NCBI GenBank assembly: GCA_937902115.1
Contig: CALGSR010000420.1
Coordinates: forward strand, 1 to 19,109
DNA from: an uncultured Bacillus sp.
GTDB lineage: Bacteria; Bacillota; Bacilli; Bacillales; Cytobacillaceae
Length of the DNA stretch: 19,109 nt
Direction of reading: 5' to 3'
In this document: positions 6,398 to 13,852 of the stretch, piece by piece
Layout: every line of letters begins with the position of its first letter
How positions within the stretch are numbered: position 1 is the first letter of the stretch
Position numbers and translations under genes: made by a program
Notes under the pieces: generated by a model
Told to the model about the DNA's origin: nothing
Databases searched by the model: none
Seen by the model: the letters and a program-made list of their open reading frames with translations, nothing else

Positions 6398-7117
6398 ATG
6401 GGTCGTAAGTGGAATAATATTAAGGAAAAAAAGGCGTCTAAAGATGCAAATACGAGTCGAATCAATGCTAAATTTGGTGTTGAAATTTATGTAGCGGCTA
6501 AAAAGGGCGAACCTGACCCGGAATCGAACCAGGCGTTAAAATTCGTTCTTGAACGTGCGAAAACGTATAATGTACCAAAACATATTATTGACCGTGCCAT
6601 TGAGAAAGCGAAGGGAAATTCTGATGAAACCTTCAATGAACTTCGTTACGAAGGATTTGGGCCAAATGGTTCGATGGTTATTGTTGATGCGTTAACAAAT
6701 AACGTAAACCGTACTGCTTCAGAAGTCCGGGCTGCATTTGGAAAGAACGGCGGAAACATGGGCGTGAGTGGTTCTGTTGCCTATATGTTTGATTCAACTG
6801 CTGTCATTGGCATTGAGGGGAAAAACGAAGAAGAAGTCCTTGAATTATTAATGGAAGCAGATGTCGATGTGCGTGACATTATCGAAGAAGAGGATTCCGT
6901 CATTGTTTACGCGGATCCGGATAAATTCCACGATGTACAAGAGGCATTCAAAAATGCAGGAATCACTGAATTTGCCGTGGCTGAGCTAACTATGCTGCCG
7001 CAAAATGAAGTTACACTTGAAGGCGACGCACTAGAGAAATTTGAGAAATTAATTGATGTTCTAGAAGATTTAGAAGACGTTCAGCAAGTATACCACAATA
7101 TAGATCTAGGTGAATAA
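6398..7117 (+). CDS. yeeI: YebC/PmpR family protein, YeeI type
   Basis: This 239-residue protein matches the YebC/PmpR/TACO1 family from end to end. The N-terminus MGRKWNNIKEKKASKDANTS and the segments ELRYEGFGPNGSMVIVDALT and NGGNMGVSGSVAYMF are hallmarks, and the MGRKWNNI start is that of the Bacillus subtilis YeeI branch. Family members are cytoplasmic; some act as DNA-binding regulators, and others have been linked to translation of difficult peptide stretches, so the exact function is open. A weak purine-rich ribosome binding site (GGAAAGAGAG) lies about 7 bases before ATG 6398. The gene has its own promoter candidate and ends in a convergent hairpin, so it is probably a single-gene unit. 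Confidence 0.92.
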   Translation: MGRKWNNIKEKKASKDANTSRINAKFGVEIYVAAKKGEPDPESNQALKFVLERAKTYNVPKHIIDRAIEKAKGNSDETFNELRYEGFGPNGSMVIVDALTNNVNRTASEVRAAFGKNGGNMGVSGSVAYMFDSTAVIGIEGKNEEEVLELLMEADVDVRDIIEEEDSVIVYADPDKFHDVQEAFKNAGITEFAVAELTMLPQNEVTLEGDALEKFEKLIDVLEDLEDVQQVYHNIDLGE

Positions 7118-7147
7118 TGGGACAGGGGGACGGTACCCTGTCCCATT
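7116..7147. repeat. REP-like GGGACAGG hairpin, likely bidirectional terminator
   Basis: AATGGGACAGGG (7116-7127) pairs perfectly with CCCTGTCCCATT (7136-7147); the loop is GGACGGTA. It overlaps the yeeI stop codon and lies just beyond the 3' end of the opposing lipoprotein gene. The phrase GGGACAGGGGGACGGT resembles REP-type palindromes that recur in Bacillus and Clostridium genomes near Y1 transposases; that link is from memory. No transposase is present here. Confidence 0.6.
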
Positions 7148-7164
7148 TGTCTTTCTGCGACTGA

Positions 7165-8601
7165 TTATTTCACATCCAAGAATGGATCGAAATAATCATA
7201 CTCTGTTACACCGTTGGGGATTGGTGTGCTGATTCGGACCAGTTCACTGACAATGTCTGCAGCTTCTTGGCCGAAAACCGGCAGTGGTTGATAGTTATTT
7301 TCTGTCGTGCTTCCATCGGAATTTTCTAATGTTGGGACAATGGTTAATCCTTTCATGACAACCGTATCATCTTCCTTCGCAAATTTTACACGAAACATGG
7401 CGGTCTGCCTTGATAAAAGAGTGGGGTCAGCACCGAAAGCATAGTCCCCCATACTGTAAATAATATATTTTCCGTTATAGTTTTCAATACTTTCAAGCCG
7501 GTGTGGATGCGAACCCATGAGAATATCTGCTCCGGCATCTAAGATTCCATGGCCGAAATAGGTTTGATATTCAACCGGTGTTTCACGGTATTCGACACCC
7601 CAATGCATATTAACGATGACAAGATTACCTGGGTGTTTATACTGTTTTACCTCATTTTTAATGCGGGCAAGATATTCAGCGCTATATTGGCTCATACGGC
7701 AATCATAGCCGAGAAAAACCGTCTCGATGCCGCCGATTGTCTTTATAAGCGGCATTCCATCATTAAAGACAACTACCTTATGTTCACGAAAGGCCTCTAA
7801 TGTATCTTTATAGCCAACTTCAAAATAATCCATCGTATGATTATTTGCCAAATTTGCAGCCTCCACCCCACTGGCCGGTAAAAAGGCGACATGTTCCGGC
7901 TTGCTCTTAATACGCCACATTTTATTCATTGCCTTTTCTTCATGGGTAAAAGCACTTTCGGCGTTGAACCATGGCAGACTGTTTTTGAAGACATATTGAT
8001 TATCGCCGTTGTTTTTGGCAAACACATTGTCGAATTTTAAATGCTCCGGGGTTTCCGGATAGGTACCGAAGGAATTATCACCGATAAAGGTCAGCGTGAT
8101 TTCATTCTCTTTCTTCTGTCCCTGTTCATATAAAGCAGCAGCCGCATAGAACCAATTGTATTGCGATGGCAGATTGACATTCAATTCGGGAGCTTCTGCT
8201 TTCAATCTTTGTGCAGCAGCCACATAATCAGGATAGACTTCTCCTAATGCCTTTTCATCGGCCTTTCCTTTCCCATAAGACTCCAGTGCCTCAAGGCTAT
8301 TCATCAGACTTTGCATGTATTTACTGTTTCCATCTTCATGATATTCAAAGTTACTTAAGTCCCTTAATAGGCTGCTTAATTCCCTTTGTGATGCAGAGTC
8401 CCCGCCTGTTGCAGCAAGCTTTTGCAAGGTTATTAAGGCTTGATTTGATTGTTGTTCCACTGCTTCATTCGTTAATTGCTTCTTGTGTTCTGCTGTTACC
8501 TTTGCTGTTTCTGTTTTATTTCCGGTAGTCGTTTCTGCCGTCTGACAGCCAGCAATGCCGAATGCTAAAAGACCGATAAGCAAAATGTTTCGTTTCTTCA
8601 T
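7165..8601 (-). CDS. CapA-family lipoprotein (poly-gamma-glutamate-type metallophosphatase)
   Basis: This 478-residue secreted protein has a lipoprotein signal: a basic start, a hydrophobic core, and a lipobox ending IAGC with Cys19 as the probable lipidation site. It should therefore be anchored on the outer face of the membrane. Residues about 170-420 carry CapA/PgsA-type metallophosphatase motifs in order: GDNSFG (174-179), NAESAFT, NNHTMD (253-258), HWGVEY (333-338), GSHPH (363-367) and YSMGDYAFG. Residues about 30-165 form a polar, helical extension without a recognised domain. ATG 8601 is preceded by GGAGGGG at a short distance, and a TATAAT -10 on the minus strand lies at 8682-8677. 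No capB/capC genes are adjacent, so a direct role in poly-gamma-glutamate synthesis is doubtful. It may instead act on cell-envelope material. Confidence 0.85.
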   Translation of the reverse strand: MKKRNILLIGLLAFGIAGCQTAETTTGNKTETAKVTAEHKKQLTNEAVEQQSNQALITLQKLAATGGDSASQRELSSLLRDLSNFEYHEDGNSKYMQSLMNSLEALESYGKGKADEKALGEVYPDYVAAAQRLKAEAPELNVNLPSQYNWFYAAAALYEQGQKKENEITLTFIGDNSFGTYPETPEHLKFDNVFAKNNGDNQYVFKNSLPWFNAESAFTHEEKAMNKMWRIKSKPEHVAFLPASGVEAANLANNHTMDYFEVGYKDTLEAFREHKVVVFNDGMPLIKTIGGIETVFLGYDCRMSQYSAEYLARIKNEVKQYKHPGNLVIVNMHWGVEYRETPVEYQTYFGHGILDAGADILMGSHPHRLESIENYNGKYIIYSMGDYAFGADPTLLSRQTAMFRVKFAKEDDTVVMKGLTIVPTLENSDGSTTENNYQPLPVFGQEAADIVSELVRISTPIPNGVTEYDYFDPFLDVK

Positions 8602-8620
8602 GCTTCCCCTCCGTATTTTG

Positions 8621-8632
8621 CTAGAATACTAG
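8621..8632. promoter_or_regulatory. Palindrome CTAGAATACTAG
   Basis: This near-palindrome differs by one base from the perfect palindrome at 13739-13750. Both lie in the 5' region of minus-strand genes. Here it is 19 bases before the lipoprotein start, next to its ribosome binding site and downstream of the likely -10, where a bound protein could act as a roadblock. No cognate regulator is identified. Confidence 0.25.
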
Positions 8633-8827
8633 TTTAATAGAATAAATGAAGATAAGATTACAAGTTTCATATATAAATTATACTATGAAGGGGAGTGGAA
8701 CAACTACCAGATTCCGTATTGTAATCCTCGTAACCCCAAATAATTGCTATATTTCAGCATTTCGACATAAAATAAAAGGAATGGTACTAATGGGCAAGAG
8801 GTGAATTTTTAATAGGGGTTGATAGAA

Positions 8828-9472
8828 GTGAATGCACCAATGGTGTACGAATTACGGAAACCGAAGGAGATTGAGCCGAATAAAGTGTATCCAGCTTTAT
8901 TTTTAATTCATGGCAGAGGCAGTAATGAGCGTAATATGTTTGATTTGATTAGCGGTTTGGAGGAGGATTTCTTTATCTTTAGTGTTCGCGGGCATCTGCC
9001 ACAGCCTCCGGGGTACTCCTTTTTTACATTTAAAATATATGGCCATCCTGATCGCGGTGTTTTTGATGAAGGGATTGAGCTGCTAACGAGCTTTATTGAT
9101 TATGCTGCTGTGGAATATCCACTAGATAAGCGTCATTTCTATTTACTTGGCTTCAGTCAGGGAGCGGTAGCGTCGAATACGCTTGCTTTAACGATGGGTG
9201 ACAGGATTAAAGGGATTGTTTCACTCAGCGGGTATATCCCGTTATTTGTGAAGGATGAATATGATAAAAAGCTTGTTGATAAAGTGTCTGTCTTTATTTC
9301 CCATGGTGTGGAGGACACAGTGCTTCCATTTGAGTGGGGCGAAGCAGCAAGGGACTATTTCGTAGGTGCAGGTGCTAATGTTGCTTTTTACAGCTATAAT
9401 TGCGGTCATACGGTAGCAGAACAAAATCGACGCGATTTTAAAAAATGGGTTTTAGAGGATTTGAAAAAATAA
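8828..9472 (+). CDS. Alpha/beta hydrolase (carboxylesterase/phospholipase type), paralog 1
   Basis: This 214-residue cytoplasmic serine hydrolase belongs to the small carboxylesterase (MhqD/YpfH-like) group. The oxyanion-loop sequence HGRGSNE is at about 28-34, the nucleophile is Ser110 in GFSQG, and Asp163 (GVEDTV) and His194 (CGHTV) complete the triad. GTG 8828 is chosen: GGGG (8815-8818) lies 9 bases upstream, and the encoded VNAPMVYELRKPK aligns with MESPLVYELRKPK of paralog 2. TTG 8819 would sit directly against the ribosome binding site. The two paralogs are alike over their whole length. The gene stands alone, convergent with the XRE-cupin regulator, and ends in a strong terminator. 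The natural substrate is unknown; a role in quinone or electrophile stress is inferred from the neighbouring genes. Confidence 0.85.
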   Translation: MNAPMVYELRKPKEIEPNKVYPALFLIHGRGSNERNMFDLISGLEEDFFIFSVRGHLPQPPGYSFFTFKIYGHPDRGVFDEGIELLTSFIDYAAVEYPLDKRHFYLLGFSQGAVASNTLALTMGDRIKGIVSLSGYIPLFVKDEYDKKLVDKVSVFISHGVEDTVLPFEWGEAARDYFVGAGANVAFYSYNCGHTVAEQNRRDFKKWVLEDLKK

Positions 9473-9480
9473 TTTGAATG

Positions 9481-9524
9481 AAAAGGGACCGTTCCTGAAG
9501 CTTGCAGGTACGGTCCCTTTTCTA
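9481..9524. terminator. Bidirectional terminator
   Basis: AAAAGGGACCGT (9481-9492) pairs with ACGGTCCCTTTT (9510-9521), and CCTG (9494-9497) with CAGG (9505-9508) extends the stem. A-rich and T-rich flanks allow function in both directions, serving hydrolase 1 and the opposing regulator gene. Confidence 0.85.
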
Positions 9525-9543
9525 TGTGAAACAGGGACATTCC

Positions 9544-10089
9544 TTAATCAAAAATCATGTCCTTCTCTTCTTCGTCTGAATAGACGGCAATTAAAATTTG
9601 CGCTGTTTCCTCCCCAACATTTTTGACAAAATGCGGTACACAGGCATTCCAGCTGAAGGAATCGCCTGCTTCGAGAATACAGGAATCTTCCCCCTGTTCA
9701 GCGAGAATTTGTCCCTTCAATACAAGATGAGCTTCAATCCCGGCGTGTGCGTGCGGCTGACCCATTGATGCCCCTGGTTCAGACTCGACAAGCATCATTC
9801 GCAAGCCATCTTTTGATGCGATATGTTCAATTTTTAGGTCATTATGGGAAGAATAAGTTCGTTCATGTTTTTTCACAATCTTCATATGTTGTTGTTTTTC
9901 AAGAAGTAAATAAGGCAGCGGCACCTCGAGAAAGCTGGCAATCGTCTGCAGTGTCTGAATAGAGGGCGAAGTGTTATTATTTTCGACATTGCTGATAAAG
10001 CCTTTTGACAGGCCGGTTGCTTCGCACATTTGTGCAATTGTAATTTGTTTGCGTTTACGGATGGAACGGATTTTTGTACCGATATCCAA
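9544..10089 (-). CDS. XRE-family regulator with C-terminal cupin domain
   Basis: This protein of 181 residues (183 from ATG 10095) combines an N-terminal HTH_3 domain (about residues 4-62, with QMCEATGLSKGFISNVEN as helix-turn-helix) and a cupin_2 domain (about 90-170, with QPHAHAGIEAH and VPHFVKN). In this family the cupin is thought to sense a small ligand and adjust DNA binding. TTG 10089 is favoured because GGAG lies 8 bases upstream and the product then begins with the common form DIGTKIRSIRK; ATG 10095 has only 2 bases of spacing. It is transcribed away from the hydrolase 2-dioxygenase-DoxX operon, and a perfect inverted repeat lies within that operon's promoter. It is therefore likely to be the local, probably autoregulating, repressor. 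Confidence 0.88.
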   Translation of the reverse strand: MDIGTKIRSIRKRKQITIAQMCEATGLSKGFISNVENNNTSPSIQTLQTIASFLEVPLPYLLLEKQQHMKIVKKHERTYSSHNDLKIEHIASKDGLRMMLVESEPGASMGQPHAHAGIEAHLVLKGQILAEQGEDSCILEAGDSFSWNACVPHFVKNVGEETAQILIAVYSDEEEKDMIFD

Positions 10090-10152
10090 TGTCATCACTC
10101 CTGATGGTGTTTCGTAATAAAAAACTTAGTTCTATATTAGCATAAAAAACAA

Positions 10153-10181
10153 TTGACATCCATAACAATAGTTGTTATCTT
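10153..10181 (+). promoter_or_regulatory. Sigma-A promoter with overlapping operator
   Basis: The consensus -35 TTGACA (10153-10158) and TATCTT (10176-10181) are separated by 17 bases. Between them, and reaching into the -10, is the perfect inverted repeat ATAACAA (10162-10168), TAG, TTGTTAT (10172-10178). Occupation of that repeat should block the promoter. The minus strand also offers TTGTTA (10168-10163) and TATGCT (10144-10139) at 18 bases as a possible promoter for the regulator, so one operator could control both directions. Confidence 0.7.
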
Positions 10182-10229
10182 TTAAACAACAAATATTCAT
10201 AATTGAAAACAAATGAAGGGATGATGAAA

Positions 10230-10892
10230 ATGGAATCTCCGCTTGTTTATGAACTTCGGAAGCCAAAACATATCGATCCGAATCAGATATATCCAGCCCT
10301 TTTTCTCATGCATGGCATCGGCAGTAATGAAAAAAATATGCTGCATCTCGTATCAGGGCTTGAGGATAAGTGTTATATCTTCAGTATTCGCGGGCCTATT
10401 TCGCATCCTTCCGGGTTTGCCTTTTTCACGATTGAAGGCTACGGCAAGCCGCACCTTGATGTCTTTGATGTAGCAATCCAAAGATTGACAGGTTTTCTTG
10501 ATTATGCCGCCCGGCAGTATCCAATTGATCAAAAGCAATTGTATCTGCTTGGCTTTAGCCAGGGTGCTATTCTTTCCATGTCACTTGGTCTTGTGTTAGG
10601 AAGCAGAATTAAAGGCATTGTTGCTTTGAGCGGTTATATTCCGAAATTTTTGCGGGAGCAGGAGGATACGGATGTATCCGGATTGGAAGCATTTATCTCG
10701 CATGGAGAACTCGATCAAGTCCTCCCTTATGAATGGGGGCTTGAAGCTAAAAGCTTTTTAAAAGAAAAAGGTGCGTCTGTAACGTTCCGAACCTATTCGG
10801 ATCCTCATGCCGTCTCACCAGAGAACCAAAAGGATTATACAGAATGGCTGCTCACACAGCTGGAAAACGATAAAGGAGGAAATGGATTATGA
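10230..10892 (+). CDS. Alpha/beta hydrolase (carboxylesterase/phospholipase type), paralog 2
   Basis: This 220-residue protein is a full-length paralog of the hydrolase at 8828-9472, with shared blocks such as VYELRKPK, YPALFL, LYLLGFSQGA and RIKGIV.LSGYIP. The triad is Ser110 (GFSQG), Asp162 (ELDQVLP) and His193 (DPHAVS). The motif around the histidine differs from the usual GH form. ATG 10230 follows GAAGGG (10215-10220) at 9 bases; in-frame ATGs at 10221 and 10224 are less well spaced. Its last bases overlap the dioxygenase start as ATGA, which indicates translational coupling and a shared function. It is the first gene of an operon driven by the operator-controlled promoter at 10153. Confidence 0.87.
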   Translation: MESPLVYELRKPKHIDPNQIYPALFLMHGIGSNEKNMLHLVSGLEDKCYIFSIRGPISHPSGFAFFTIEGYGKPHLDVFDVAIQRLTGFLDYAARQYPIDQKQLYLLGFSQGAILSMSLGLVLGSRIKGIVALSGYIPKFLREQEDTDVSGLEAFISHGELDQVLPYEWGLEAKSFLKEKGASVTFRTYSDPHAVSPENQKDYTEWLLTQLENDKGGNGL

Positions 10893-11671
10893 TGCCATCA
10901 TTATTTATTGCCCATGGGGCTCCATTGCTTGCGATAGAGGATAATGAATATACACAGTATTTAGCTGAATTGGGACGGACAATGCCGAGACCTAAGGCCG
11001 TTGTTCTCTTTTCGGCGCACTGGGAATCATCTGTGCAGGAGGTTAGTGATGTAAATGAATTTGATACAATTTATGATTTTGGCGGCTTTCCGAAGGAATT
11101 ATATGAAATTAAGTATCCGGCCAAGGGTGCAAAGGATATTACCGAGGAAATAAAAGAGTTATTTACTAAAGAGGGAATCCCATTTGAAGTGAATACAAGC
11201 CGCGGTCTGGACCACGGTGCGTGGGTTGTCCTGCGCATGCTTTATCCAAATGCAGATATCCCTGTCGTTTCAATGTCTGTGAATCAGCATCTGACACCAG
11301 CGGAACAATACAAAATTGGCCGTTCATTATCCACCTTGCGGGAACAGGATGTGTTGATTATTGGCAGCGGTGGAACCGTGCATAATCTTCGTGCTGTCGG
11401 CTGGGAACGGGACGGCAAGGTGAATGACGAGTGGGCTGTTGATTTTGATGAATGGATTGGAAAGCATCTAATAAGCTGGGATACAGGGAAGCTGTTTGAT
11501 TATTATGAGCTGGCCCCAAATGCCGAATTTGCTGTTCCTCGCTACGGTAAGGAACATTTTATTCCGCTTTTCTATGCAATGGGTGCCGCAGATGACGCGA
11601 AAGAGGCAAAGCTTCTGCACCGCAGTTATCGTTATGGAAATCTTAGTCACAGTGTCTGGCAATTCGGTTAA
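10889..11671 (+). CDS. LigB/DODA-type extradiol ring-cleavage dioxygenase
   Basis: This 260-residue protein belongs to the class III extradiol dioxygenase superfamily (LigB fold; 4,5-DOPA dioxygenase or YgiD group). These are usually Fe(II) or Zn(II) enzymes acting on catechols. Probable metal ligands or active-site residues are His9 (IAHGAP), His44 (SAHW) and His223 (KEHF), with His109 (LDHGAW) and His165 (TVHN) nearby. The length fits the single-domain group of about 260. ATG 10889 follows AAAGGAGG (10872-10879) and overlaps the stop codon of hydrolase 2. The context, a hydrolase before it and DoxX after it, suggests cleavage of a catechol or quinol and hydrolysis of the product, but no substrate can be read from the sequence. 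Confidence 0.88.
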   Translation: MMPSLFIAHGAPLLAIEDNEYTQYLAELGRTMPRPKAVVLFSAHWESSVQEVSDVNEFDTIYDFGGFPKELYEIKYPAKGAKDITEEIKELFTKEGIPFEVNTSRGLDHGAWVVLRMLYPNADIPVVSMSVNQHLTPAEQYKIGRSLSTLREQDVLIIGSGGTVHNLRAVGWERDGKVNDEWAVDFDEWIGKHLISWDTGKLFDYYELAPNAEFAVPRYGKEHFIPLFYAMGAADDAKEAKLLHRSYRYGNLSHSVWQFG

Positions 11672-11727
11672 TATCTTTCAGAAGAATAGAAGTTCTTAAA
11701 TAAATAATAGGGAAATGAGGAGAAAAA

Positions 11728-12162
11728 ATGAAGAATAAATTTGAAGTAAGTACATTGGTTTTACGTGTGGTATTAGGGTTAACATTCTTTGTTCATGGTC
11801 TTGTAAAGTTTCAGGGGGGAATTGAAAATACAGTTGGTTGGTTTGCCAGCATCGGTCTTCCCGGCGCATTGGCTTATGTAGTAGCGATTTTGGAATTAGT
11901 CGGCGGGATCGCGTTAATCATTGGTTTAGGAAGCAGAGCGGTGTCAGGTTTGTTAGCCTTATTAATGCTTGGTGCGACAATCAAGGTTAAATTGGCAGCG
12001 GGGTTTTTAGGGGCAGGCCAAGGTGCAGGATACGAGTTGGATTTAGCTCTAATGGCAATGGCTGTTGTGATTGCTATTAACGGAAGCAAGCTGTTTGCTT
12101 TGGATCAAGTTTTGTCTAATAAGGAAAAAGGTACTGCTTCAACGGCAGCAGAGAATATTTAA
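11728..12162 (+). CDS. DoxX family membrane protein
   Basis: This 144-residue protein has four predicted membrane segments, at about residues 9-26, 44-66, 69-88 and 103-122. It carries the DoxX-like sequences LRVVLGLTFFVHGLVKF and LELVGGIALIIGLGSRA. It resembles Bacillus MhqP (YdfP) and YfiD-type proteins, which are associated with quinone and thiol stress. ATG 11728 follows GAGGAG at about 6 bases. It lies 56 bases after the dioxygenase without an intervening terminator and is probably the last gene of that operon; a perfect terminator follows. DoxX proteins are not enzymatically well defined, so a role in membrane redox protection is inference. Confidence 0.85.
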   Translation: MKNKFEVSTLVLRVVLGLTFFVHGLVKFQGGIENTVGWFASIGLPGALAYVVAILELVGGIALIIGLGSRAVSGLLALLMLGATIKVKLAAGFLGAGQGAGYELDLALMAMAVVIAINGSKLFALDQVLSNKEKGTASTAAENI

Positions 12163-12169
12163 TAATAAG

Positions 12170-12205
12170 AAGGGAGTGAATTCAAGTGAATTCACTCCCT
12201 TTTTA
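12170..12205 (+). terminator. Terminator after doxX-like gene
   Basis: AAGGGAGTGAATTC (12170-12183) pairs perfectly with GAATTCACTCCCTT (12188-12201), loop AAGT, followed by a T run. It also lies between the convergent ends of the operon and the symporter gene. Confidence 0.92.
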
Positions 12206-12219
12206 TTTATATGATATTG

Positions 12220-13647
12220 TTATTCAGCTGGCTGGTTATTCCTTTCCAGAGCCTTTTCTTGTCGTCTTTGCGCTAAATCTAAAGCAAGCTGGTTCGTACG
12301 GTTTTTGTTTAATGGATAGAAGAAAACTAGGATTAGAAAAATTGCCATGTAAATGATCGCAGGTACCAATGTGGCTAACCCATAGATTCCTGATAATGCT
12401 TCACTTGATTGATGGGCAGCAGCAGCATTGTATCCAACGGCTGCAATCGCAAAACCTCCGACACCACCGGCAATAGCCTGTCCAACTTTACGAGCCATTG
12501 AATAGATCGAATAGACAGTTGCGTCTTCACGAAGTCCGGTTAAGAACTCGTGGTAATCAATTACGTCTGTAACGAAGGCCCAGATGACAAGGTTAAAGAA
12601 GCCGAATCCTAACATCCCAATAGCTGAAATAAAGACGAATGGAAGGGCCGGTAGTCCTTTTAAGAAGAACAGTGCCAGATAGACAATGGCTGCTAATCCA
12701 ATTCCTGCTGAGGCGACTTCCTTTTTTCCGTATTTTGAGACAAGCGGTTTTACAAATGGAATGGCAATAAATACGACGATGGTTTGCATTAAACCTGAAA
12801 TACTTAGTGCTGCCGTGTTACTGAAATAATCTTTGAATAAGTAAATATTGACTGCTTGAGTCAGCATCGTATTGATCATGAAGATTAATGATGCGACAAG
12901 AATCCACATCAATGGTTTATTTTTTGCAAGACCCTTCATTGTTTTACCTATACTGACTTTTTCACCGTTGTTTTCCGGTGCTACAATTCGCTCTGTTGTT
13001 AGTTTATAGCAAGCAAAATAGCATGCCAGTGCCAATACACCAAAGAGAGCAGCGGCCATAAACATCCGGTCAGCCTGGATTTTATTATCAACAAATACAA
13101 TTAACGGTCCGATAAAGTTGATGATGAGTGAGGCACACATGGAGCCCATTGTTCTCCATGATGATAAAGTAGTACGTTCCACTGGATCATCTGTAATAAC
13201 GGAAGCCATTGAACCATAGGGAATATTAACGGTACTGTATAAAGTTCCCCAAACAATATAGGTGACAAATGCCCATGCGAGATAGAAACCATTGGACATG
13301 CCTGGAATTTGTACGAACATTAAGACCCCTACAATGACGAGCGGGAAGGACATTCTGAGAACCCAAGGTCTAAATTTACCTTGTGGTGTGGTCTTTCTTG
13401 TATCAATAAAACGGCCCCATGTAAGACGTGCCACCATAAAGAGCACCCCAACGGTAGCTGCGTTGATATGAAAAATGTCAGTATAGAATACCATCAAGAA
13501 TGCCATAACGAGCATAAAGAAGAAATCGTTTCCAAAGTCACCAAATAAGTAACCGAATTTATCACGAATACCAAATGGTCGCAGCGGCTGACCATTGTTA
13601 TGTGTCATCTGTGGTTTTTCTTGTAGTTTCGTTTGCGCTATCCCCAT
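12220..13647 (-). CDS. GPH-family (MelB-type) sugar symporter with internal deletion
   Basis: This 475-residue integral membrane protein of the glycoside-pentoside-hexuronide:cation symporter family has about twelve membrane segments and the family sequences NIPYGSMASVITDDP, GKFRPW and WAFVTDVIDYHEF. Glycoside or oligosaccharide uptake with a cation is expected. ATG 13647 follows GGGAGG at 8 bases; an earlier in-frame start at 13677 lacks a ribosome binding site. In the second membrane segment the protein reads MVARLTWGRFIDTR. Relatives such as MelB have a WDAxxDP-type stretch between the VAR and the following G, so about seven residues, including the two aspartates equivalent to MelB Asp55 and Asp59, appear to be missing in frame. 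Transport may be lost or uncoupled. No glycosidase or sugar regulator is adjacent, so the substrate is unknown. Confidence 0.85.
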   Translation of the reverse strand: MGIAQTKLQEKPQMTHNNGQPLRPFGIRDKFGYLFGDFGNDFFFMLVMAFLMVFYTDIFHINAATVGVLFMVARLTWGRFIDTRKTTPQGKFRPWVLRMSFPLVIVGVLMFVQIPGMSNGFYLAWAFVTYIVWGTLYSTVNIPYGSMASVITDDPVERTTLSSWRTMGSMCASLIINFIGPLIVFVDNKIQADRMFMAAALFGVLALACYFACYKLTTERIVAPENNGEKVSIGKTMKGLAKNKPLMWILVASLIFMINTMLTQAVNIYLFKDYFSNTAALSISGLMQTIVVFIAIPFVKPLVSKYGKKEVASAGIGLAAIVYLALFFLKGLPALPFVFISAIGMLGFGFFNLVIWAFVTDVIDYHEFLTGLREDATVYSIYSMARKVGQAIAGGVGGFAIAAVGYNAAAAHQSSEALSGIYGLATLVPAIIYMAIFLILVFFYPLNKNRTNQLALDLAQRRQEKALERNNQPAE

Positions 13648-13738
13648 TGTTTTTTCCTCCCAAGTGTGAAGATCCAATTTTAATCATTTGCTAATTCTTA
13701 TTATGGATAGGCGAATGATTAACTTGATTCTATTTATA

Positions 13739-13750
13739 CTAGTATACTAG
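13739..13750. promoter_or_regulatory. Perfect palindrome CTAGTATACTAG upstream of the symporter
   Basis: This 12-bp perfect palindrome lies 92 bases before the symporter start, directly next to a TATAAA -10-like sequence on the minus strand (13738-13733). Symmetric sites with a central GTATAC are typical of GntR-type and similar repressors. No cognate regulator gene is in the window. Confidence 0.4.
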
Positions 13751-13852
13751 CATTAAATGTGTGAAAACGCAATCAGACATGAAAACCGTACACAAAATGT
13801 TCATAATTTACTCTTGTAAGTAAGAGATTATTTTTATCATAGGATATTTCTG

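Noticed and set aside
8761..8767. TTCGACA as a Spo0A box before hydrolase 1
   Set aside because: It is a single 7-base match; one or two are expected by chance in a window of this size, and similar hits occur inside coding regions.
10203..10229. N-terminal extension of hydrolase 2 from TTG 10203
   Set aside because: There is no suitable ribosome binding site, and the extra residues have no counterpart in the paralog.
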